Of a stretch of DNA of 49,981 bases, positions 16,376-24,659 are shown piece after piece. The stretch is from positions 1-49,981 of the forward strand of contig NZ_JAVESS010000020.1 of the NCBI RefSeq assembly GCF_034006445.1, read 5' to 3'. A model generated the notes under the pieces. The model was given only the letters and a program-made list of their open reading frames with translations. It had not been told where the DNA came from and made no database searches. Made by a program: the position numbers and the translations under genes. The DNA is from Desulfovibrio sp. (GTDB lineage: Bacteria; Desulfobacterota; Desulfovibrionia; Desulfovibrionales; Desulfovibrionaceae). Within the stretch, counting starts at the first letter, position 1; every line of letters starts with the position of its first letter.

Positions 16376-16694
16376 CGCTGTCTCCAGTTTCACCAAGATA
16401 TTCCATCACATCGTAATGCACATGATCCAGAATGTGGGTCAGCCTGGAGACGCATTCGTCTCCCACGGCCTTGGCCAGCAGATCCACTATAAAGGCGGCT
16501 CTTTTGGCATTGACCAGGGCATCGTAGCCCGGATCCGCACTGTAGGGTATGGCGCTCACTGCGTCGCTGAAGTTTTGAAGCATTTCACGGCTGAGATTTT
16601 TGATGGGTTCGGGCTGGTCATTGATATAGGCAATATCGTCCCGCAGCTCCAGCATCACCGGCTTGCCGTGCATATATGCGATGCACACTTTCAT
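16368..16694 (-). CDS. small unknown protein coupled to sufCB
   Basis: I do not recognise the family of this 108-aa soluble protein. It starts MKVCIAYMHGKPVMLELRDD and has a strand-rich N-terminal 30 residues, then a helical part (LVNAKRAAFIVDLLAKAVGD). It has two cysteines (C4, C75) and no membrane segment. AAGGGGAA precedes the start. Its stop codon overlaps the sufC start, so the three genes are probably translated as one unit. Co-translation suggests a role with the Fe-S machinery, but this is inference. Confidence 0.7.
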   Translation of the reverse strand: MKVCIAYMHGKPVMLELRDDIAYINDQPEPIKNLSREMLQNFSDAVSAIPYSADPGYDALVNAKRAAFIVDLLAKAVGDECVSRLTHILDHVHYDVMEYLGETGDSDA

Positions 16695-16793
16695 GGTATT
16701 CCCCTTGGTTTTGCAGATGACGCATAGTGGCAAACTTGTAAGCCTGTGTCCAGTGGGAGCGGCGGTAGAACAGGGTCGGCCCCGGAGCCGCGC

Positions 16794-16822
16794 TTGCGGT
16801 ACTGTACGCTACTTGGTACCAT
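16794..16822 (+). promoter_or_regulatory. likely promoter of hldD
   Basis: TTGCGG (16794-16799) and TACCAT (16817-16822) are 17 bases apart. The -10 box is imperfect. Confidence 0.45.
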
Positions 16823-16846
16823 AAAAGAGACCATATGGAGGTCTCC

Positions 16847-17818
16847 ATGTATGTGATTACCGGTGGCGCGGGATTTTTGGGCAGCGCTCTTTTGTGGCAA
16901 CTCAACTGCATGAATATTGAAGATATTGTGGTTGTGGACAACCTGGCCAGGAGCGACAAATGGCGCAACCTGGTCAAGCGCCGCTATGTGGACTATCTGC
17001 ACAGGGATCAGTTCCTGGATCTCGTGAGGCGCGACGCCCTGCCCTGGGAGGTCAGCGCCGTGGTGCATCTTGGCGCGTGTTCCGCCACCACGGAAAAGGA
17101 CGCGGACTTTCTGATGGAAAACAACTTCCACTACAGCCGCGACCTTTGCCGTTATGCCCTGGACAAGGGCGCGCGCTTCATCAACGCCAGCTCGGCGGCC
17201 ACCTATGGCGACGGCTCGCTGGGGTTCAGCGACGACGAAAAACTTGTGCCGCATTTGCGGCCTTTGAATATGTATGGCTACTCCAAGCAGCTTTTCGACC
17301 TCTGGCTCCTGCGCGAGGGCTTGCAAAACGAGGTGGTCAGCCTGAAATTTTTTAATGTTTACGGCCCCAACGAGTACCACAAGGGCGATATGCAGAGCGT
17401 GGCCGCCAAGGCCCACAGGCAGATCAGAAAAGAGGGCAGCCTGAACCTGTTCAAATCAGACAGGCCGGACATGGCCGACGGCGAACAGAGCCGCGACTTT
17501 GTCTATGTCAAGGACTGCACGGCCCTCATGGCCTGGCTGCTGGAGCGCAACGACGTTTGCGGCATCCACAACGTGGGCACCGGCACGGCCCGCAGTTTCA
17601 ACGAACTGGCCATGTCGGTTTTCAGCGCTCTTGAGCTGCCCTGCCGCATCAACTATGTGGACATGCCCGACACGCTGAAGGGGCGGTATCAGCATTTTAC
17701 CGAAGCCGCCATGGACTGGCTTGAGCGCGTGGACTGCCCGCTTACCTTTACGTCGCTTGAAGAGGGCATTGCCGACTACGTATGCGGCTATCTTGAAATG
17801 GATGATGCGTATTTGTAG
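16847..17818 (+). CDS. hldD: ADP-L-glycero-D-manno-heptose 6-epimerase (HldD/RfaD-like)
   Basis: HldD converts ADP-D-glycero- to ADP-L-glycero-manno-heptose for the lipopolysaccharide inner core. This 323-aa short-chain dehydrogenase has the NAD(P) motif TGGAGFLGS (4-12), HLGACSATTEKDADFLMENN (the heptose-epimerase signature), INASSAATYGDG, and the YGYSK catalytic pair. I chose the ATG at 16847 because GGAGG lies 5 bases upstream; the ATG at 16835 overlaps that site. GAGACC/GGTCTC and ATGGAG/CTCCAT inverted repeats surround the ribosome binding site. Confidence 0.92.
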   Translation: MYVITGGAGFLGSALLWQLNCMNIEDIVVVDNLARSDKWRNLVKRRYVDYLHRDQFLDLVRRDALPWEVSAVVHLGACSATTEKDADFLMENNFHYSRDLCRYALDKGARFINASSAATYGDGSLGFSDDEKLVPHLRPLNMYGYSKQLFDLWLLREGLQNEVVSLKFFNVYGPNEYHKGDMQSVAAKAHRQIRKEGSLNLFKSDRPDMADGEQSRDFVYVKDCTALMAWLLERNDVCGIHNVGTGTARSFNELAMSVFSALELPCRINYVDMPDTLKGRYQHFTEAAMDWLERVDCPLTFTSLEEGIADYVCGYLEMDDAYL

Positions 17819-17903
17819 GTCTGGTAAAGGCTGAGGTCGCGCGCTCTGATCAGGGCATGAGCCAACTGCCATTGGAAAAGGTCGATCGCATTTGCGAAGC
17901 GAG

Positions 17904-17948
17904 AGCGGCGGGATTCCGGGCATTGCCTCGAACCCCGCCGCTTGTTTT
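17904..17948 (+). terminator. terminator after hldD
   Basis: AGCGGCGGG (17904-17912) pairs with CCCGCCGCT (17934-17942), followed by TGTTTTGG. The loop is long (21 bases), but the stem is strong and ends about 90 bases after the hldD stop. Confidence 0.6.
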
Positions 17949-17968
17949 GGAGTGTCCTGTGGACAGGA

Positions 17969-18757
17969 TTAACGCACCAGCCCGGCCTTGACCGCAAAGG
18001 GATCCCAGGACGGATCGCGGTGCGCGTCGTACTCAGTGATCTGCTCCAGCCAGTCGCCCAAAGGCTGACCGTACAGGCGGGATATGACCGCCAGGGTCAT
18101 ATCCATCCCGGCAGAAACGCCGGAAGAGCTGACCACGGCGCCGTCATCTACCCAGCGCGCCTGTTTGACCCAGTTCACCCTGGGGCCGGGCGCCGTAGAA
18201 TCCTTGAAGGCCATTTTGTTTGTTGTGGCAGGTCTGCCGTCCAGAATGCCCGCTGCGGCCAGAAGCGACGCGCCGTTACACACGGACATGACGATCTTCG
18301 TCCTGGTCGCCTGGTCGCGCAGCCAGTCCAGAGTCGCAGTGTCGTTAACCAGGGGCACTGCCCCGACGCCGCCGGGCACCAGCAGGTAGTCCAGTTTGGG
18401 CGAATCGGCATAGCTGTAGTCGGCTACGGTCTTCGGTCCCTGATTTGAGGGAATTTCTCCCCGTGTGGCCGCGATGGTCACCAGCTTTACACCTACGCGT
18501 TTTTCTTCGCCACCCCAGAAACGGGCCGGGGCGTGCTTGAGGCTGCCCCACATTTCCATCGGGCCGTAGGCGTCCAGCATCTCGAAGCCGGGGAAGATGA
18601 GAACCCCGACGGTTATCTGACTGGAAACCTTGCCTGGGTGAACCTCATACATGACCTGCTCCTCTGATTGGGGTGACTGCACGCGCGCCGGAACGGAAAG
18701 GGCGGATGCGAGCAACATGAACGCGAGAGCAAGACACTGCAAAGGGAGATATTTCAT
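17969..18757 (-). CDS. exported DJ-1/PfpI-family protein
   Basis: This 262-aa protein starts with a Sec-type signal peptide (MKYLPLQCLALAFMLLASALS, cleavage likely after about residue 24). A DJ-1/PfpI domain follows (about 48-220). The nucleophile-elbow cysteine is in KIVMSVCNGASLLAAAG, and LLVPGGVG is the typical preceding loop. The family includes chaperone-type, glyoxalase-type and isonitrile hydratase-type enzymes, so the reaction is unknown. It lies 16 bases after a GlxA-type regulator that itself carries a DJ-1 domain, so the two form an operon. A periplasmic DJ-1 protein is less usual than a cytosolic one. Confidence 0.85.
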   Translation of the reverse strand: MKYLPLQCLALAFMLLASALSVPARVQSPQSEEQVMYEVHPGKVSSQITVGVLIFPGFEMLDAYGPMEMWGSLKHAPARFWGGEEKRVGVKLVTIAATRGEIPSNQGPKTVADYSYADSPKLDYLLVPGGVGAVPLVNDTATLDWLRDQATRTKIVMSVCNGASLLAAAGILDGRPATTNKMAFKDSTAPGPRVNWVKQARWVDDGAVVSSSGVSAGMDMTLAVISRLYGQPLGDWLEQITEYDAHRDPSWDPFAVKAGLVR

Positions 18758-18773
18758 TTGGCTCTCCTAAGTG

Positions 18774-19790
18774 TTAACGCCATGCGCCGGAACGGAATCT
18801 GTTCCGGTACTGGCCGGGGGTAATGCCGAAGCGGCGCGAAAATGTCAGGCGGAAGTGTTCACCGGACTGGAAACCACACTCCCGGGCGATGGTTTCCAGT
18901 GCCTGCGCTGTTTCCTCCAGGCGTTTCACAGCTGCTTCAAGGCGAATATTTTCAATGAAATGGGCCGGAGTCTCGCCTGTTTCGCGTTTGAAGACTCTGG
19001 CGAAGTTGCGCGGGCTCATGGCCGCGTGTCTGGCTATGTCCTCGTTGCACAGCGGGTGCTGATAGTTGTCGCGCAGCCACTGGATCGTCGAGGCCAGTGT
19101 GCCGCCCTCGTGAATCTGCGCCAGAAGGGTTGTGCTGAACTGCGATTGTCCACCCGGACGCTTGAGGTAGAGCACAAGCACTCTCGCCACGTTCAGCGCC
19201 AGATCGCGCCCAAAGTCCTCCTCCAGCAGGGCCAATGCCAGATCAATGCCCGCCGTCACCCCGGCCGAGGTATAGACGGGACCGTCCTTCACATGCAGGG
19301 CGTCAGCCTGGACATCAGTATTTGGAGAAAAGGCGCGTAGTTCCTCAAGCATGAGCCAGTGGGTAGTGGCTCGGCGGCCTTCCAGCAGCCCTGCGCGCGC
19401 CAAAATGAAGGCTCCTGTGCAAATGGAGCAAACGCGCCGCGCAAGGGGCGCAGCCTCGGCCAGCCAGTCCACCAGCGCCTGCGGAGCCTGCCTGGCCACG
19501 GGGCCGCCCGCCACCAGCAAGGTGTCAATGCCGCTGCACTGGCCCAATGCGGCATCAGTCAGCAGACGGACGCCGGAGGCGGCCCGCACCACCGCGTCAC
19601 TGCTCTCGCCAGCGACCTGGATGCGGTACAACGGTTCCACGCCGCCGGACTGCGCATGCAGAGCGTTGGCTGCGGAAAACACGCTCAAGGGGCCCGTGAT
19701 ATCGAGGACTTCCGCACCGTCATGGACAGCCATGACGACGAGGCGTGGGGCAGTTGAACAACCGTCGGTGGGGCAATGCTCGCTTTTCAT
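18774..19790 (-). CDS. GlxA-family transcriptional regulator (DJ-1 domain plus AraC DNA-binding domain)
   Basis: This 338-aa protein joins an N-terminal DJ-1/PfpI domain (about 15-190, with SICTGAFILARAGLL at the elbow position) to a C-terminal AraC double helix-turn-helix (about 235-330, MSPRNFARVFKRETGETP and ARECGFQSGEHFRLTFSRRFG). This is the GlxA architecture. Such regulators control small catabolic or stress genes, often their neighbours; here the next gene is an exported DJ-1 protein. The ligand is unknown. The start is the ATG at 19788-19790. Confidence 0.9.
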   Translation of the reverse strand: MKSEHCPTDGCSTAPRLVVMAVHDGAEVLDITGPLSVFSAANALHAQSGGVEPLYRIQVAGESSDAVVRAASGVRLLTDAALGQCSGIDTLLVAGGPVARQAPQALVDWLAEAAPLARRVCSICTGAFILARAGLLEGRRATTHWLMLEELRAFSPNTDVQADALHVKDGPVYTSAGVTAGIDLALALLEEDFGRDLALNVARVLVLYLKRPGGQSQFSTTLLAQIHEGGTLASTIQWLRDNYQHPLCNEDIARHAAMSPRNFARVFKRETGETPAHFIENIRLEAAVKRLEETAQALETIARECGFQSGEHFRLTFSRRFGITPGQYRNRFRSGAWR

Positions 19791-19984
19791 GGCCGTACCC
19801 TAGGCCAGAGCATGATATGGCACAATGACATTAATAGTGATATTCCGGCCAACATGGCCTGACTGCTTATGGGCTCCAGGTGGAATCACGCTCTGGCGGG
19901 GCTGGCCTTAACGTTTTAAAAGGGATTCCCTTCCACGGGCGCATGGCGATGCAGGTAATGCCGCCCCCGTTGACGACGACAAAC

Positions 19985-20021
19985 AAAAAAGCCCGGCGCG
20001 TTGTACACGCGCCGGGCTTTT
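19985..20021 (-). terminator. strong terminator, probably for trmI
   Basis: AAAAGCCCGGCGCG and CGCGCCGGGCTTTTTT form a 14-bp stem around a 7-base loop. T tracts on both sides allow action on either strand. The upstream minus-strand gene is trmI, about 220 bases away, with the family D repeat between them. Confidence 0.8.
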
Positions 20022-20149
20022 GAGCATTTTGGGCAGGAGATGGAGTGCGGCCAGAGCAGATGCCTTTGAAATGTGGTGATGCCCGGAAGGCTCAGTGTAA
20101 TGACCCCCCCGCCTGAACCAGAAAACCCTTTGTATTACACTGCAATACC

Positions 20150-20219
20150 ATAAGAGTTTTAGGGGGTGGGGGTGTGGGGGAGGAGACCCTTTTGCAAAAG
20201 GGTCCCTCCCCCACAAAGC
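20150..20219 (-). repeat. 70-bp G-rich hairpin repeat (family D), intact copy
   Basis: On the minus strand GTGGGGGAGGGACCCTTTTG pairs with CAAAAGGGTC, TCCTCCCCCAC, giving a stem of about 20 bp. A CACCCCCACCCCC tail follows. It looks identical to 27901-27970. It sits about 25 bases after the trmI stop. Confidence 0.8.
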
Positions 20220-20243
20220 CTTTCACCATAACAGTGCATTACT

Positions 20244-21137
20244 TTATTCCTGCACATCATCCTCTGGCGTGGCGTCCTGCGGGGCTTCGCCGTCCAGGCC
20301 CAGGCGGGCCAGTCGTGCGGCCTCCTGCTTGCGTTCGCGCGTGCCCAGGGGCTTGCGTGACTCAAAGTCCTGGCTGCGTTGCTGCTGGCGGGCAAAGACC
20401 AGAAATCCCGTATGCGCATTCATGCGGTCTTCAGGCCGCAGGCGGTCAGCAATGGGCTTCCAGCGGCGGATGAGAATCTCGCAGACTTCCACATCGGCAA
20501 AGGGACCGCGTTCAAGGCCGAGCAAAAGCTTGCTGACCTGATCCACGGTGGGCAGCAGAAAGCCGAAGCTTGCGCCGGGGCGCACGGCCGCCACCGCGTG
20601 GTCGAGGTATTCCCAGGGGGTGCGTACGTCCAGAAAGAGGGCGTCCGCGCCGGTGACGGCAAAGCCATCGGCCACGTCGCGGTTGTGAAGCTCCACGTTG
20701 TCGCCCACGCCCGCCCATTCAAGGTTTTTGCGGGCCAGAGCCATGAATTCCTCGCGCGCCTCATGGCTGACAACGCGCCCGGTGGGGCCGCAGAACCATG
20801 AAAGACCGGTGGTCAGGCCGCCGGAACCACAGCCGGCCTCAATGATGGTGCGGCCGGGGCCAGCGCCAAGACGCAGGCAGATGTAAGCGATATCCTTGGG
20901 ATAGATAATCTGCGTCTGGCGTTTGAGGGTCTTGAGGCGGTCATAAAGGGTGGCTTCCATTACCTGTATGGGCACCTGCTGATTGGTGTACACCACACTG
21001 CCGAAATCGCAGGTGGTCACATCAGAGGCCAACAGGGTGCCGTCGTTGCTGTGCCAGTTCTGGTCTTCGACCAGGCGTTTGGTGTAGCGGCGGCCCTTGG
21101 GCGTCACGTAAACAACAAGAGAACCATAGGGAATCAT
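20244..21137 (-). CDS. trmI: tRNA (adenine-N1)-methyltransferase TrmI
   Basis: TrmI (GCD14 family) methylates adenine 58 of tRNA T-loops with SAM, usually as a tetramer. This 297-aa protein has the family N-terminal domain (LVVYVTPKGRRYTKRLVE), the SAM motif IIEAGCGSGGLT (about 98-109), and ADALFLDVRTPWEYLDHA. The C-terminal 50 residues (RKPLGTRERKQEAARLAR onward) are charged and probably disordered. It follows the PBP gene by 89 bases, a gap containing a GC hairpin (21181-21202). Confidence 0.92.
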   Translation of the reverse strand: MIPYGSLVVYVTPKGRRYTKRLVEDQNWHSNDGTLLASDVTTCDFGSVVYTNQQVPIQVMEATLYDRLKTLKRQTQIIYPKDIAYICLRLGAGPGRTIIEAGCGSGGLTTGLSWFCGPTGRVVSHEAREEFMALARKNLEWAGVGDNVELHNRDVADGFAVTGADALFLDVRTPWEYLDHAVAAVRPGASFGFLLPTVDQVSKLLLGLERGPFADVEVCEILIRRWKPIADRLRPEDRMNAHTGFLVFARQQQRSQDFESRKPLGTRERKQEAARLARLGLDGEAPQDATPEDDVQE

Positions 21138-21226
21138 GCATTTCCTTTGTGTTGCGGCGTTGGCGCGCCGTAGCGTGAGAAGGGGCCGGTTGTCCGGCCC
21201 CTGGTGTTAAAAATCAGGCCAAAAAA

Positions 21227-23665
21227 TCAGAACATCTGGCGCATGAGGTCTTCGCCGCCCTGCGAGGTGTCCACCACGCTGTCGTCCCCGGTGGAGGGGG
21301 CCGTGGCCGAAGCGCCCTCAATGGGCATGTCGGAGCGGAAGGCGAGACCGTCCCTCATGACAATGCCCTCCGGCATGACGAAGTCGTCGGCAGGGTAGCG
21401 GTTTTCCACTTCCACGCGATAGGTGCGGAAGATGGGTGCGGCGGTGCGCCCGCCCTGTTCAAGGCGGCCCAGGCTCTGCAACTGGTCGTAGCCCACGTAG
21501 ATGCCCGTGACCAGATGGGGAGAAAAGCCCACAAACCAGGCATCGTGCTCTTCGTTGGTGGTGCCGGTTTTTCCGGCGATATTGTATCCCGGAATCTTGG
21601 CGCGGCTGCCTGTGCCCGAGTTGACCACCTGTTTGAGCAGGGTGGCCATCATGAAGGCGTTTTGCGGGCTGAGGGCCTGCCATTGCTCCACATCCTGCCG
21701 GTAGAGCACGCGGCCCTTGGGATCGGTGATGGAGGTGATGATGCGCGGGCGCACGCCCAGGCCCTTGTTGGCAAAGGCCGCGTATGCCTGGGTGAGATTG
21801 AGGGGCGAAACCGCCACAGCGCCCAGGCTGACCGAAAGTTCCTGCGGGAAGTGGGGTTCAAGCCCCAGCGCCTTGGCCCGCTGGATGACGTTGGCAATGC
21901 CCACCTGCTGGGCTATGCGCACGGTGCACGTATTGCGCGACAGCGCGAGGGCGGTATGCAGGGGCAGTTCGCCCTTGTAGTTCTTTTCGTAGTTGGAGGG
22001 CCGCCATACCTCGTTGGTATAGGGGTTCACATACACAAAGGGCGCGTCCAGCACTGTTGAGAGCGCGGTGAAGCCCATGTCCAGCGCCGTGGAATAGACC
22101 ACGGGCTTGAAGCTGGAACCGGGCTGGCGGCGGGCCTGGGTTGCGCGGTTGAAGTGGCTGTCGCCGAACTGGTAGCCGCCGATGAGGGCCACCACGTCGC
22201 CGTTTTCAGCTTCCACCGAGGCAATGGCGCCCTGCACCGCTGGTTCCTGCTGCAGGAGCAGGGGAATGGGCGCGCCTTTTTTGGCAGTGCCTGGGTCAAA
22301 GGGCTGGGTTTTCTTTTCTTTGCGGCCCTTGGCCCCTGTTTCCACAATGCTGGTTTCAGCGGCGGACACCCAGATGAGGTCGCCAGGGCTGAGCACCTGC
22401 TTGGCATCCTTGACGGCAGGAGCATAGATGCCCGCCACCTTGGGATTGGGTTTACGCGCCCAGGACATGTCGGCCACGGGGATGACGCCCGTATACCCCT
22501 GCCCCAGGTTCACGCGTGCTTCCTTGGCCTCCACCTGGGTCACGACGGCCTTGACCCAGCTGTCGCCAGCGAGATCCATGGGGCTGAAGCTCTTCTGGGC
22601 AAGAAAGCTCTTCTGCTTTTCCGCATCCAGCTTTTCCAGGGGGCCACGCCAGCCCTGGCGCTTGTCCAGTTCTTCCAGACCCTGGCGCAGGGCGGCTCCG
22701 GCCGCGTACTGGTGGGCAGGCTCCATGGCGGTATGCACGGTGAGTCCGGCTTCGTACACGTAGTCCGCGCCAGCTTTGTCGGTTTCTACGCCAAGGGCCT
22801 TGAGGTTCTGTTCCGTAAAAAATTCTATGAGCAGGCGGCGGGCTTCCTCAAGGTACCACTGGGCCGCGCCGCCCATGCCTTCGGGCATGCTCCAGTAGAC
22901 CAGGGGTTCGGCAACGGCTTTTTCGTATTCTTCGTTGGTGATCCATTTGAGGTCGCGCAAGCGGCCAAGCACGTACATTTGCCGGCCTTTGGCCTCTTCT
23001 GGCCTGCGGAAGGGGTTGTATGTGCTGGGAGCCTTGGGCAGTCCGGCGATAACGGCGCTCTCCGCCAGGGTGATGTCCGAGGCGTGTTTGCCAAAGTAGG
23101 TGCGCGCGGCGGCCTCCACGCCATAGGCGTGTTCGCCGAGATATATCTGGTTGAGATAGATGGTGAGGATCTGGTCCTTGGTGTAGGTTTTTTCCAGATC
23201 ATAGGCCAGAATGGCCTCTTTCATCTTGCGGGTATAGCTGCGCTCGGAGGTCAGCAGGAGCTGCTTGATAAGCTGCTGGGTGATGGTGCTGCCGCCCTCG
23301 CCCTGGCGTCCCTTGCGAAAATTGTTGATGGCCGCGCGCAGAATGGCCGTGGGGTCCACGCCCATGTGTCGGTAGAAGGCATCGTCTTCTGCGGCCAGAA
23401 AGGCCATGGGCAGATACCGCGATATCTCTTTGAGGCCGATGACATAGCGTTTTTCATGAAAAAGCGTGCCCAGGGTCGAGCCGTCACGGGCCAGAACAAC
23501 CGTGGCCTGAGGCTGCTTGTACTCTGCTATGCGGTTAATGTCCGGAAGGTCGCGCGAGGCCCAGTAAAAGAGCATGACCACGCCGCTTCCGCCAAGGAGG
23601 CCGCAAATAAGTATAATGCCAATCAGCCAGAGAGTGATTTTTTTCCATGACAGACGAATTTTCAT
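21227..23665 (-). CDS. penicillin-binding protein 1A (bifunctional class A PBP)
   Basis: This 812-aa inner-membrane enzyme polymerises and crosslinks peptidoglycan. One membrane helix lies at about 10-32. The GT51 glycosyltransferase domain follows (AAEDDAFYRHMGVD, GEGGSTITQQLIKQLLL, AKTYTKDQILTIYLNQIYLG-type motif). The transpeptidase domain has GSSFKP (SxxK serine), SRN, and AGKTGTTNEEHDAWF (KTG). An OB-like insert with charged Lys/Glu residues lies between them. I chose the ATG at 23663-23665 because it leads directly into the membrane helix; no strong ribosome binding site is visible there. Confidence 0.93.
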   Translation of the reverse strand: MKIRLSWKKITLWLIGIILICGLLGGSGVVMLFYWASRDLPDINRIAEYKQPQATVVLARDGSTLGTLFHEKRYVIGLKEISRYLPMAFLAAEDDAFYRHMGVDPTAILRAAINNFRKGRQGEGGSTITQQLIKQLLLTSERSYTRKMKEAILAYDLEKTYTKDQILTIYLNQIYLGEHAYGVEAAARTYFGKHASDITLAESAVIAGLPKAPSTYNPFRRPEEAKGRQMYVLGRLRDLKWITNEEYEKAVAEPLVYWSMPEGMGGAAQWYLEEARRLLIEFFTEQNLKALGVETDKAGADYVYEAGLTVHTAMEPAHQYAAGAALRQGLEELDKRQGWRGPLEKLDAEKQKSFLAQKSFSPMDLAGDSWVKAVVTQVEAKEARVNLGQGYTGVIPVADMSWARKPNPKVAGIYAPAVKDAKQVLSPGDLIWVSAAETSIVETGAKGRKEKKTQPFDPGTAKKGAPIPLLLQQEPAVQGAIASVEAENGDVVALIGGYQFGDSHFNRATQARRQPGSSFKPVVYSTALDMGFTALSTVLDAPFVYVNPYTNEVWRPSNYEKNYKGELPLHTALALSRNTCTVRIAQQVGIANVIQRAKALGLEPHFPQELSVSLGAVAVSPLNLTQAYAAFANKGLGVRPRIITSITDPKGRVLYRQDVEQWQALSPQNAFMMATLLKQVVNSGTGSRAKIPGYNIAGKTGTTNEEHDAWFVGFSPHLVTGIYVGYDQLQSLGRLEQGGRTAAPIFRTYRVEVENRYPADDFVMPEGIVMRDGLAFRSDMPIEGASATAPSTGDDSVVDTSQGGEDLMRQMF

Positions 23666-24089
23666 GGCAGGGCGATACCGTTTTTTTGCTTCGGCGTAAA
23701 GAGTGCGTCCAAAGCCCGGGCGCTGCGGGCTGCGAAGGGTGTGGACGGGGGGTGTACGCCTGAAATGGTGGATAAGGTGGCTTTTTACAAACAAACAATT
23801 GCATGTTGCAAATATGTTGGATTGTAAAGCGTGTTTTTTTGAAGCTGCGCCGGTGGGCCATCTGGATCTCGCCGACGGGCGGGGCAGTTGCCTGCGGGCC
23901 GCGAGCGGTGTGCCCGTGCGTTTGCAGGCCGTAACGGGCAGAGGGCAGTGAGCGTGGCAAACCCTTTGGTAAAATATACTCTCAGCTATCAATTTTCAAC
24001 TTTCAATTTTCAACAAAAGGGGGCCGCGCTGGAAAATAAAAAGCGGAAGGTTTCCCTTCCGCTTTTTTTCCGAAATGTAAAGGCTCGGA
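23666..24089. other. intergenic region upstream of the PBP gene
   Basis: An AT-rich stretch (23770-23840) probably holds the PBP promoter, but no pair of boxes is convincing. Tandem TTTCAA-type units occur at 23990-24015, and the dsrC terminator lies at 24038-24068. No gene was seen. Confidence 0.45.
24038..24068 (-). terminator. Rho-independent terminator of dsrC
   Basis: AAAGCGGAAGG and CCTTCCGCTTTTT form a 10-11-bp stem with a T tract on the minus strand, 20 bases after the dsrC stop. Confidence 0.88.
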
Positions 24090-24407
24090 CTACACGCAGC
24101 CGGTGGGCTTGGGCAGGCCGGCCATTTTGCATGCGCCTTTGCCGGGGCCAGAGGGGAACAGTTCGTAAACTTCCTTCAGCTTGTACCCGGTGTTCTTGGA
24201 CAGAATGCGGACCATGGGGGCGATGCCGTTCTTCTTGTAGTAGTCCTGCAGGAAGTCAAGAATCTTCTGGTGGTCGGCGGTGATTTCAGAGATGCCTTCG
24301 GATTCTTTTACATAATCCATCCATTCGGGGCACCAGTCGTCAAAACGCAGAAGGAAACCGTCTTCGTCAACTTCAAAGCTTTTACCTTTATAGGTGATCT
24401 CAGCCAT
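24090..24407 (-). CDS. dsrC: sulfite reductase-associated sulfur carrier DsrC
   Basis: DsrC carries the sulfur atom produced from sulfite by DsrAB as a trisulfide between its two C-terminal cysteines and delivers it to the DsrMKJOP membrane complex. This 105-aa protein has the family core (DEDGFLLRFDDWCPEWMDYV, YYKKNGIAPMVRILSK) and the C-terminal arm with both cysteines 11 residues apart (CKMAGLPKPTGCV, penultimate Cys). Retention of both distinguishes DsrC from TusE-like proteins. It stands alone, with its own promoter and terminator. GGAGG precedes the start with 8 bases of spacing. Confidence 0.96.
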   Translation of the reverse strand: MAEITYKGKSFEVDEDGFLLRFDDWCPEWMDYVKESEGISEITADHQKILDFLQDYYKKNGIAPMVRILSKNTGYKLKEVYELFPSGPGKGACKMAGLPKPTGCV

Positions 24408-24538
24408 GCGTGTGTCCTCCTTGGACAGATAGTACTCAACCTCGCCGGAGCAAGATACTCCAGGCGCAGCCAACCGGGGTTACCCGGCCGAATTCCTCCG
24501 ATGGGGCGCGAAAGCGTAATGCAATCACAACGAATGCC

Positions 24539-24567
24539 TTTATGCCATAAAAAAATTTTGATGGCAA
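24539..24567 (-). promoter_or_regulatory. likely dsrC promoter
   Basis: TTGCCA (24562-24567) and CATAAA (24539-24544) are 17 bases apart with an A/T-rich spacer. The leader is about 125 bases. Confidence 0.55.
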
Positions 24568-24659
24568 GCCCTGGCTCGTTTTTTTGGCCTGCCCAACCGA
24601 TCTAGTCAAATTTTTTTCTTAGTCATCTCAATGTGATAATTGAATCCCGATCTCATGAC

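Larger units (their letters stand above)
19791..20243. other. intergenic region with terminator and family D repeat
   Basis: An imperfect inverted pair CCAGAGCATGAT (19805) / ATCACGCTCTGG (19886-19897) may be a decayed repeat. The trmI terminator (19985-20021) and a family D hairpin (20150-20219) follow. No gene was seen. Confidence 0.5.

Noticed and set aside
22154..23650. A 498-codon open frame opposite the PBP gene
   Set aside because: This is the antisense of a well-supported class A PBP, with no motif and no ribosome binding site.
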